Part shown: in pieces, positions 12,310-21,275 of the stretch
Numbering within the stretch: position 1 is the stretch's first letter
Layout of the letters: each line of letters opens with the position of its first letter
NCBI GenBank assembly: GCA_029860345.1
Contig: JAOUBJ010000007.1
Span: 1-64,000, forward strand
Direction of reading: 5' to 3'
From: Candidatus Zixiibacteriota bacterium
GTDB lineage: Bacteria > Zixibacteria > MSB-5A5 > GN15 > FEB-12
Length of the DNA stretch: 64,000 bases
Made by a program: the position numbers and the translations under genes
Notes under the pieces: model-generated
What the model saw: only the letters and a program-made list of their open reading frames with translations
Databases searched by the model: none
What the model was told of the DNA's origin: nothing

Positions 12310-12892
12310 ATCTTTCTTTTACTCTGGCTCGGGCCAAACGTCATAAGATATGCAAAAGTTACCGCCAGTCCAATCTCTTTTTGGGGGTGATAAATCACCT
12401 TTTCGCTCTTCGCGCGCTGTGATTTAGCTGACTGGGTGGCCGCCTCAAACCTTGTTTGGGGCGGGTGTCCGCACCACCCCTCGACTCCGCTCGGGGTGAC
12501 ATTGGTAAGCGCTCGGCGTGACGCTGATTAATGTGGTTTCGCAGGGTCCTGATCTCGACGAAGTCGAGATTGTGACCCTGCGACTTTCACTAAGGTGTTG
12601 GGTAAGAGCAGTTGGCCGCCTCTGTCATTCTGGCCAAGGCGGGAATCCAGTCTTCCGTAGGTCAGGAGCCCTGTGCTCCTGACACAACCTCATGCTGAGC
12701 GAAGTCGAAGCATGATTCCGGGCCTTTCGTGATAGCCAGTACTTGTGGATCAATACCCGGGATCCGCATGGCGAGAAACACGGCTTGACCGTGCACCCCT
12801 CGACTCCGCTCGGGGTGACATTGGTAAGCGCTCGGGGTGACATTTGTAGGGCATAGCGCAAAAAAGCGGCTTATCACCGCCAAGTGCAAAGA
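12310..12892. repeat. Palindrome-rich intergenic mosaic
   Basis: This region between lon and the kinase gene holds a chain of short inverted repeats. They are GGTGATAAATCACC (12386-12399), a CACCCC/GGGGTG hairpin with TCGACTCCGCTC core (12475-12498), a nested hairpin with GCAGGGTC/GACCCTGC outer arms (12541-12581), GTCAGGAGC/GCTCCTGAC (12661-12683), CATGCT/AGCATG with GAGCGAAGTCGA core (12690-12715), an ACACGG-type hairpin (12776-12793) and another CACCCC/GGGGTG copy (12794-12817). No gene is seen. The same families recur across the window. Confidence 0.8.
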
Positions 12893-12898
12893 ACCCAT

Positions 12899-13846
12899 TT
12901 ATGGGTGGTTTTTGGCGATGACGCTCCACAAAAGCACCATCAGAATGGCCAATAGCGACAAAAGCAGGTAGAATCGATGCGACTGGGTCCTGGCGTGACT
13001 GCCTCGGTGCTCCTTCGAATCGCGCTGAAACCCGGATATAGCCTCAAGTGTGACAAGCAGTTCAGAACTTTCGGCACACCTTTCGTCATCTTTCGCCGAC
13101 ATCATGCGCCTTAGCAGCAGGATGATTTCTCCCGGGACCCGGCGCCCGCTGATGGCGGCATAGTCCGGGCGGCGAGTGAGTATTTGGCGCGACAGGTCGG
13201 TAACACTCTGGCCGGGAAAGGGTGGCCGACCACTCAGCATAAGGTAGTAAACGGCGCCTAACGAAAACAGGTCGGAAGACGGCAGAGGTTGTTCGTGTCG
13301 AACCTCCTCAGGCGAAGCAAAGGCCACCGTGCCGGGTCGGAAGCCGCCCAGTTCGGACTGGCTGTCGGTAAGGCGGCGGGGCAAACAAAAATCCGTGAGT
13401 TTGATCTGACCGTCGGGAGTAACCAAAATATTCGAGGGATGCAGATTGCCGTGGACAAGTTCCGCATGGTGTAGGTGCTCCAGGCCCTGAGCCATTTGCA
13501 CCGCTTTGTCCAGGAAACTCGCAACGGCCACCGGTGTCCCCGCAAACATCTGCTCAAGCGACTCCCCCTGGACAAACTCAGACACCAGCACGATCCGGTT
13601 GTCATGTTCGATGATATCGTGCAGAACGGCCAGGTTGGGATGATCCAGACCGCGGGCTGTGTTCAGCAGTTTTCGGCACCGATGCCTGAAACCGTTGTCG
13701 GCGGTGACCTCAGGGTGCAGCAACTTCACCACCACTTCCGACCCGCTGGTTGGGTCGGCGCCTTTGTAGACTTCACCGTTTTGGCCGCAGCCGATCAAGT
13801 CGTGGATTTCGTACTGGAAAATCCGTTTGGGCAGACTTGTTTCCAT
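12899..13846 (-). CDS. Membrane-anchored Ser/Thr kinase-like protein, probable pseudokinase
   Basis: The gene encodes 315 residues with a eukaryotic-type protein kinase fold. The glycine loop is I-G-C-G-Q-N-G-E-V at about 18-26, and the ATP-binding Lys is at 41 in V-V-V-K. The hinge, the S-D-L-F-S-L-G-A-V-Y helix and the S-P-E-E motif (for A-P-E) are present. The catalytic H-R-D-x-K-P-x-N reads H-G-N-L-H-P-S-N at 132-139, so the catalytic Asp is Asn and the Lys is His. D-F-G reads D-F-C (152-154), and the alpha-C Glu is not evident. ATP may still bind, but phosphotransfer is doubtful. A single C-terminal transmembrane helix (about 292-311) would anchor it with the kinase domain inside. Its TAA stop lies inside a palindromic repeat, ACCCATTTATGGGT at 12893-12906. 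It is divergent from the MEMO-AMMECR1 gene. Confidence 0.88.
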   Translation of the reverse strand: METSLPKRIFQYEIHDLIGCGQNGEVYKGADPTSGSEVVVKLLHPEVTADNGFRHRCRKLLNTARGLDHPNLAVLHDIIEHDNRIVLVSEFVQGESLEQMFAGTPVAVASFLDKAVQMAQGLEHLHHAELVHGNLHPSNILVTPDGQIKLTDFCLPRRLTDSQSELGGFRPGTVAFASPEEVRHEQPLPSSDLFSLGAVYYLMLSGRPPFPGQSVTDLSRQILTRRPDYAAISGRRVPGEIILLLRRMMSAKDDERCAESSELLVTLEAISGFQRDSKEHRGSHARTQSHRFYLLLSLLAILMVLLWSVIAKNHP

Positions 13847-14116
13847 ATATTCATATTAACGGTCACTTCGGCGACAACTTAAGGGGGTCGTGAAATGGTA
13901 GCAGGGCAAAGCAAACGACGGCTAACACTCTTGCGGCAGGTTTTCTTGTCCTGTCATTCTGGCGAAGGCCAAAACCCGGTCTTCGTACTAACCTCTGCGG
14001 TTTGTACCTGCGCCTAGCGTGCAAAACACGGCTTGCCCGCTGTCCTAGAGCAATCGTTTGACATTCGGACCGCCCCTTGTTATTGTGCGCCTGAGCGGAA
14101 GAAAACTGGAAGGACC

Positions 14117-15553
14117 ATGGACGATACCGAACGTGAAATACGAAAACCGGCCGTAGCCGGGATGTTTTATCCCAAGGCGCCGGGTGAACTGGCCAAGATG
14201 ATCGCTGGGTTTTTTGCCGAGGTGGACAAACCGGCCGTCGGCGGACATCCCATCGGTCTGATAGCCCCTCATGCCGGCTACCCGTACTCGGGACGGCTGG
14301 CGGCACGAGCCTACAAATTGCTGGACGGTCATCAGTTTGACAGCGTGGTGATAATCTCGCCGTCGCACACCGTCTTTTTTCAGGGAGCGGCCGTCTACGA
14401 CGGTCATGCCTATGAGACGCCCTTGGGTTTGGTCGAGATCGACCAGGACCTTTCGTCGGACCTCTCGACCATCCATCCCTCGGTATATGCCTCACGCAAA
14501 GGTCACGCTACCGGCAGCGCTCGTGGTGAGCATGCTCTGGAAGTCCAACTGCCGTTTTTGCAGGTGGTGCTGGGCAGGTTCAAGCTGGTGGCCATCGTGA
14601 TGGGGGACCAGGAAGAAGACACCACCCGCGCCCTGGGCGAGGTGTTGGCCTCGGGACTTCGCGGCACCAACAGCCTGTTGATCGCCTCGACCGATCTGTC
14701 GCATTTCCATGGTGAGAAAGAAGCGCGAAAACTCGATGCCACCGTGCAGGCGGCGGTAGATAAGTTCGATCCGGGCTTGTTGATGAGAACATTGGAAAAC
14801 GGCAAAGGTGAGGCCTGCGGCGGTGGACCTATGGCTGCTGTGATGGCGGCTGCCAAACGTCTCGGTGGCACAGAAGTTGGCTTCACCGACTATACTACGT
14901 CCGGCGCTACGACCGGAGACTTCGACAATGTGGTCGGATACCTGGCAGCGGCCATCACCGGTGCCAAACCGGAAGTGGTCGATAGGTCCATGATGGGTGT
15001 TCAGGCGGCCAAGCCTGAGATGCAGGAGGTATCGAACCTGGATCGTCCGCGGCTTCATCAAATTGCGCGCGATGCTATCATGGCCCGCTTGCAAGGCAAG
15101 TCTTACACGCCGCCGGTGATCGAAAGCCTCGACAAAAAGCGCGGGCTGTTTGTGACGTTAACCATCGATGGCCGACTGCGCGGCTGTATCGGTCAGATTC
15201 GTGCGCAGGAACCCTTGTATGAAGCGGTGGCCGAGATGGCTCAGGCGGCGGCTTTTGAGGACCCACGCTTTCCTGAATTGTCCAAAGACGAGGCGTCACA
15301 GATTGAGACTGAGATTTCGGTCTTGTCGCCATTGGTACGGGTGCATGATTTCGATGAAATCGAAGTTGGCCGCCACGGCTTGATGATAAAACTCGAGATG
15401 CATTCCGGATTGTTGTTGCCGCAGGTAGCTACCGAGCATGGTTGGGACCGTATCCAGTTCCTTGAGGAAACCTGTATGAAGGCGGGTCTTTCACGCAATT
15501 CTTACAAAGACCGCCTGGCCGAAATCTACAAATTCGCCGGGGAAGTTTTTTAG
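14117..15553 (+). CDS. MEMO-AMMECR1 fusion (AmmeMemoRadiSam system proteins B and A)
   Basis: The gene encodes 478 residues. The ATG at 14117 has GGAAGG about 4 nt upstream; a GTG-type extension to 14033 lacks this. Residues 1 to about 300 are a MEMO-like domain of the extradiol-dioxygenase fold, with P-A-V-A-G-M-F-Y-P, A-P-H-A-G-Y-P-Y-S-G, I-S-P-S-H and S-T-D-L-S-H-F, which hold the His residues that line the metal-type pocket. Residues from about 315 to the end are an AMMECR1 domain with G-L-F-V-T-L, L-R-G-C-I-G and the E-I-S-V-L-S-P segment. These two families occur together with a radical SAM enzyme in many genomes, with unknown chemistry; no radical SAM gene is present in this window. 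The 270 bp upstream is shared with the divergent kinase gene. Confidence 0.93.
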   Translation: MDDTEREIRKPAVAGMFYPKAPGELAKMIAGFFAEVDKPAVGGHPIGLIAPHAGYPYSGRLAARAYKLLDGHQFDSVVIISPSHTVFFQGAAVYDGHAYETPLGLVEIDQDLSSDLSTIHPSVYASRKGHATGSARGEHALEVQLPFLQVVLGRFKLVAIVMGDQEEDTTRALGEVLASGLRGTNSLLIASTDLSHFHGEKEARKLDATVQAAVDKFDPGLLMRTLENGKGEACGGGPMAAVMAAAKRLGGTEVGFTDYTTSGATTGDFDNVVGYLAAAITGAKPEVVDRSMMGVQAAKPEMQEVSNLDRPRLHQIARDAIMARLQGKSYTPPVIESLDKKRGLFVTLTIDGRLRGCIGQIRAQEPLYEAVAEMAQAAAFEDPRFPELSKDEASQIETEISVLSPLVRVHDFDEIEVGRHGLMIKLEMHSGLLLPQVATEHGWDRIQFLEETCMKAGLSRNSYKDRLAEIYKFAGEVF

Positions 15554-16101
15554 GCCAGTCAAGCTGGCTTTCTTGCGCTACGCGCGCTTACAAGTAGCAG
15601 GTGGTGGACGGCCTACGAAGTAACGGTACCACCCCCTACTCAGCTTGTAGGGCAGAACCGCTCCTGGTTCTGCCACACGCCGATGGCGAACGCCCTACGC
15701 TCATGCTTCGACTGCGCTCAGCATGACATTGCCGACCTTGATACCCGGATGAACGGGAGTGTTGAAAAGAGTCCGAATCCTCGTCATTGCGAGCGACTCC
15801 GCCACAGGCGGAGAGCGCGGCAATCTCAATTCGGTGTACACGTGTCATGCCGAGCGGAGTCGAGGCATGAGATTGCCGCGGCATGTCCCGCGAGACGCGG
15901 GATGCCTCGCAATGACTGCAGACGGGGGTTTGTCAACAAGTCCGAACGTCCGGGCCACACCGGTACCATTCAAAACCTGTAATGCCTACCCCAAAAAAAC
16001 CACTTGATAATGTGGAGCGGTTACACGTTCTTCCACCGCTGACATAGACACTTGATCGACATTGGTGTTCGCCATTTCATCACAGAGGTAAGAGAATCAT
16101 A
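15554..16101. repeat. Palindrome-rich intergenic mosaic
   Basis: No gene is seen. Structures include GGCAGAACC/GGTTCTGCC (15651-15674), CATGCT/AGCATG with TCGACTGCGCTC core (15701-15726), a copy with changed arms CATGCC/GGCATG (15845-15870), and a longer imperfect inverted pair beginning CGTCATTGCGAG near 15781 and returning as CTCGCAATGAC near 15906. The last type resembles REP-like repeats seen in many bacterial genomes. Confidence 0.75.
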
Positions 16102-17382
16102 ATGGATTATAGCCACACACGCATGCGCATACTGTCGGCAGGACGACGGCTCAGCTTGGTCGCGCTCGTAGGGATAGCTATCTCTTCTGCCGGTCCAGTT
16201 TCTGCGGCCTTCGACGAGGGAGATACCCAACCAACGATCACTATCGGCAGCGTTCCGGGTAATGGTGACAACGACGATGTACGAGCCAGGGAACTACGTG
16301 CCGGCATCGGTCATTACTTCCGAGATCGTCTCAGTCTGTGTGGCGAACTGTCTCTCTATCGACCGACCGGCTATCGTGACGGTGTCAGCGCCAAAACGAT
16401 CGGGCTCGGGCTGTCCTTCGCCGTGCGATGGCACTTTGTGCGGCGTCCGAGCTTCAGCTTCTTTACCGATTGGGGTGTCGGGTTCATGGTTGGTTCGAAA
16501 TCGTTTCCGCCGGGCGGCACCAAATACAACGCCACGCCCAATTTCGGACTGGGCATCAGTACAGAATTCGTTTTGGGATGGCGAATTCTGATGGGTCTTC
16601 GCCAATTGCACATGTCAAACGGAAAAGGGTTGGTTGCCAACAACCCCAGTTTCGATGGGCTCGGTGGATTTATTGGATTGGCTTTCAGACCGGGGTACAA
16701 AGAGCCGGTCCCGAAGGTTGGTGCCGACCTCCCGTTTGCAAGCGATGGACTACTCTTCTTGGTGGATGCCACCTACAAGAACATCGATGACGAAAACTCC
16801 CCCGGCGGCAGAGTGTCCATGGACTTCCCGCTTCTGAACTCAGCCAACCTGAAAGGGCAGTTGGCATTCTACTCAGCAGAACTGGCCGATGAGATGATAT
16901 GGGAGGGTGCGGTTCACGTTTACCGCGAAACTCCCGGCGGGCGACTGGCGCTCGGGTACTCCCGCATGGAGTTCAACGTGTTCACGAGCGATTTTTTCAA
17001 CTTCCAGATCGAACATGGCTTGAACGACATAAGCACATTGGACTTCATCGCCAGCTTTGAGCGAAAGAACCTGGCCGATGACCGCGTCTATGGCGGCCTG
17101 TTCATCACCGTCTATCCGATGGATGCTCTTGCTCTTCGTAGCGGTATTGCCTTTGAGCGACAGGAGCATGAGTTTTTTAGTTCGATTGACAACCTCAACG
17201 ACGCCGGATTCAATTTCGGCATCCAATGGTCGCCAAATGTCCTGGCCGATGTCGGCGTGTCGCTCTTTCTCAACTCAGGAATCGGATACGATGTTACAAC
17301 GGCTGGTCTGAGATTCCAGCCGGGCGGAAAGAGAAGTCTGCGCGAACGACACCGTCAAACCAGCTTCATACCGATTCGATAG
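16102..17382 (+). CDS. Outer-membrane barrel protein with PagL-like lipid A deacylase domain and a C-terminal extension
   Basis: The gene encodes 426 residues with a signal peptide ending near V-S-A-A (about residue 36); a second ATG at 16123 would give a shorter leader. Residues about 40-200 alternate in beta-barrel fashion and contain R-Q-L-H-M-S-N-G-K-G followed by N-P-S-F-D-G-L-G. This fits the acyloxyacyl hydrolase (PagL) family, where the His and Ser of H-x-S-N (here His170, Ser172) remove a 3-O acyl chain from lipid A. The family is normally about 150-190 residues, so the remaining roughly 220 residues are unusual; they also look like amphipathic beta strands, suggesting a second barrel or enlarged barrel. 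The activity is a family-based inference. It converges on a small lipoprotein gene. Confidence 0.75.
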   Translation: MDYSHTRMRILSAGRRLSLVALVGIAISSAGPVSAAFDEGDTQPTITIGSVPGNGDNDDVRARELRAGIGHYFRDRLSLCGELSLYRPTGYRDGVSAKTIGLGLSFAVRWHFVRRPSFSFFTDWGVGFMVGSKSFPPGGTKYNATPNFGLGISTEFVLGWRILMGLRQLHMSNGKGLVANNPSFDGLGGFIGLAFRPGYKEPVPKVGADLPFASDGLLFLVDATYKNIDDENSPGGRVSMDFPLLNSANLKGQLAFYSAELADEMIWEGAVHVYRETPGGRLALGYSRMEFNVFTSDFFNFQIEHGLNDISTLDFIASFERKNLADDRVYGGLFITVYPMDALALRSGIAFERQEHEFFSSIDNLNDAGFNFGIQWSPNVLADVGVSLFLNSGIGYDVTTAGLRFQPGGKRSLRERHRQTSFIPIR

Positions 17383-17470
17383 GTGGTTGCCCGCGCGCAG
17401 AAAAACTGACATGCCTGTGCTTTGACTGCGCTCAACATGAAACGTGTCGAAACCGCAGCGGCTTGTCCAC

Positions 17471-17893
17471 CTACTCCAACAACCGAATCTCGTACACCAG
17501 CGAGTCATCGTCGCGGTCCATGTAGATAGTATCCCCATGGTTTTGAAAGTCGGTAGTGAAGACATCGCGGGGTATACGTATCGAGTCGCAGCCGCCGACC
17601 TCAACCGACTCAGGGAAGAAAGTCGCGAAATTGGTGCCGAACTCCTCGACCATGCCGGAGCTGTTGCAGATATCAACGACGACACCCGGTCGAAAGGGAG
17701 TGTGGGCAAATCGATAACGCACTTCAGATTCGATTGTCAGCGTCACCGAATCGATCTTCTCACCGACCACAGCCGGGTTGTAGACACGATAGGTGCCGCG
17801 GAAAGACTCCGACTTCTCGGACGAATCGTCCTTCTCCACGCAGCCGACGAGCACAGTCAGAAAAATCAGGATGAGTATCGATAAGGTTCGCAT
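17471..17893 (-). CDS. Small lipoprotein of unknown function
   Basis: The gene encodes 140 residues. The start ATG at 17893 has AGAGGTG 6 nt upstream. A hydrophobic leader ends in the lipobox L-V-G-C at about residue 18, so it should be lipid-anchored. The mature part has an acidic/Ser linker (E-K-D-D-S-S-E-K-S-E-S) followed by a beta-rich domain with two Cys (in D-I-C-N and G-G-C-D) that may pair. No family is recognised. It converges on the PagL-like gene with 88 bp between stops. Confidence 0.75.
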   Translation of the reverse strand: MRTLSILILIFLTVLVGCVEKDDSSEKSESFRGTYRVYNPAVVGEKIDSVTLTIESEVRYRFAHTPFRPGVVVDICNSSGMVEEFGTNFATFFPESVEVGGCDSIRIPRDVFTTDFQNHGDTIYMDRDDDSLVYEIRLLE

Positions 17894-18260
17894 CTGTTCA
17901 CCTCTGTATTCTGTGGGCGGCAAGTAGTGGCCACTTGTGGCCGCCCTCGTCTGCCCCTGTATCCCCGTGGAGCACGAGGACGTACACCACGCACCAACGC
18001 GCGAAGCGCGAAAAACAGGCTTGCCTGTGTCGGGCGGGGTCACCCAACAGCACCGGCAAACGTACCACGGGAGGCCGCCTTAAGCCTTGTTTAGGGCGGG
18101 GTCACCCTACTCTACCTGCAACAACGATATGTACCATGCTTCGACTGCGCTCAGCATGACAATATAGCGCTCAGCATGACATAAAAGTGACCGCGCGCGT
18201 AGCACGAAAAAGTGGTTCACCACTGCGAAGCACATGAAACCCATTTATTGGCTTGCCTGC
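17894..18260. repeat. Palindrome-rich intergenic region
   Basis: No gene is seen. It contains an ACAGGC/GCCTGT hairpin with an A-tract (18011-18030), the phrase TGTCGGGCGGGGTCACCC (also seen near 21150 and 43223), a CATGCT/AGCATG hairpin (18134-18159) followed by a partial copy, and a CCCATTTAT half-site near the pyrG stop. Confidence 0.7.
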
Positions 18261-19952
<1,692 letters not shown>

Positions 19953-19964
19953 TCAATCACCTCA

Positions 19965-20705
19965 TCAATATATGCTGTCCAACTTCTTCAAATCTTCTTT
20001 AGTGTCGACCGAGACTACCTGCGACTGCGTCCGGAACAGTTGAATCTTCTTCTCATGCATAAGAATGCGGGTCTGTTCCAACGACTCCGCTTTTTCAAGC
20101 GGCGAACTTGGCCAGGCGCCGAATTTCTTCAGAGCTTCTCGCCGGAAAAAATACACACCGATATGCGCAATGAACGGCCACTGGTCGACATGCCCACCCT
20201 TCTTGAGGTTTTGCAGGTACGGCAGCGGGTAGCGCGAGAACCAGAGGGCCCGGTCTTTCTTATCGGTTATCAGTTTAACAACGTTGGGGTCGAACAGTTC
20301 GGCATCGTCGGTGATCCGGCGGCCGAGGGTGGCATACTCGGTTTTCGGCCTCACTTTCAAACTGTTGATCACTCGGTCGAGCAAGGCAGCCTTGAGGCCG
20401 AAGTTATCCGCCTGGATATTGATAATGATATCTCCACCCACTTTGCGGGCCGCTTCGTTGGCCCGATCCGAGCCGGTGCGATGATGGCGCTTGGTCATCA
20501 CAACTTCGACATCATAATCGGCCAGGGCGGCCTTGACCTCGCGACTATCGGTTGCAACCACGACCTGATGGATTCGCCGCGACCTCTTGATATCGTTCAG
20601 AAGATACCAGATCAACGGGCGTCCGCGATAGGGGTGGATTACTTTGCCGGGAAAGCGGCTGGACTCCATGCGGGCCGGCACCACGGCGAGAACCTTGATA
20701 CTCAT
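19965..20705 (-). CDS. kdsB: 3-deoxy-manno-octulosonate cytidylyltransferase (CMP-Kdo synthetase)
   Basis: The gene encodes 246 residues, the usual length. It activates Kdo with CTP for lipopolysaccharide inner-core assembly, and so implies an outer membrane with LPS. The N-terminus V-V-P-A-R-M-E-S-S-R-F-P-G-K is the nucleotide-binding motif, followed by V-V-V-A-T-D-S, R-T-G-S-D-R and N-I-Q-A-D (usually N-V-Q-G-D). The start ATG at 20705 has GGGAG 8 nt upstream; the 70-codon open frame further upstream is repeat-derived and not family-like. It precedes pyrG in the same operon. The Q-A-D variant in the metal-binding motif keeps the Asp. Confidence 0.9.
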   Translation of the reverse strand: MSIKVLAVVPARMESSRFPGKVIHPYRGRPLIWYLLNDIKRSRRIHQVVVATDSREVKAALADYDVEVVMTKRHHRTGSDRANEAARKVGGDIIINIQADNFGLKAALLDRVINSLKVRPKTEYATLGRRITDDAELFDPNVVKLITDKKDRALWFSRYPLPYLQNLKKGGHVDQWPFIAHIGVYFFRREALKKFGAWPSSPLEKAESLEQTRILMHEKKIQLFRTQSQVVSVDTKEDLKKLDSIY

Positions 20706-21204
20706 CGGTTGCTCCCTACGAGACAGCCGGAAGCTGATCCGCCTGAATCTGGACCGGAGGGGAGAAAAAGAGCGTTTACGCTGACTTTTGAGGTCAGTGA
20801 TTTCTTCTCCTTGAGGGATAAGATCGACCGGATCGGTCGGGCGAGGTGTTCCACCTGTTTTTCTACAAGCGGCATGGACCAATTTATATGACAGCACCCC
20901 CGCTGTCAAGCCCATAAATGGGTATTAACCGCTCCGCGGCGATGAATCGCGTTTTTGCCCTTCGCGCTTACCTTGTCACGTCGAGCGCTCACCGTGTCAT
21001 ACCGAGCGGAGTCGAGGTATGAATGTTTGTAGGTCGAAACCCCTGGCCCGAAGGGCATAAATGCCATTTATGGTCGCCGAAGGCGAAAAACCGATTTATC
21101 GGCGTCATTCTGGCGCAGGCCAGAATCCAGTCTTTGTCCTGGGTGGTGTCGCGGCGACCCCGCCCGACACCCGCCCTTCAATTCCGCCTTGCCACCTGAC
21201 AATA
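20706..21204. repeat. Palindrome-rich intergenic region between kdsB and the TIR gene
   Basis: No gene is seen. It includes CCCATAAATGGG (20911-20922), a CATACC/GGTATG hairpin with GAGCGGAGTCGA core (20997-21022), GGCATAAATGCC (21054-21065) overlapping CCATTTATGG (21064-21073), and a GGTGTCGCGGCGACC-type phrase near 21145. Divergent promoters for kdsB and the TIR gene should lie at its ends. Confidence 0.7.
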
Positions 21205-21233
21205 TTGACAATCCACTCCTTTCATCGTATCGT
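21205..21233 (+). promoter_or_regulatory. Probable sigma-70-type promoter of the TIR-NB-ARC-TPR gene
   Basis: A perfect TTGACA (21205-21210) is followed by a 17-nt spacer and TATCGT (21228-21233). It lies 43 nt before the TTG start at 21276, leaving room for a short leader with GAAGGA at 21264-21269. The sigma preference of this organism is unknown. Confidence 0.6.
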
Positions 21234-21275
21234 GGTGCATGCTATCGATAACAGTCGGGCAGTGAAGGACATGCC

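Noticed and set aside
13863-14495. Minus-strand open frame of 210 codons over the start of the MEMO gene
   Set aside because: It is composed largely of Arg and Pro, lacks a start signal and opposes the conserved MEMO domain.
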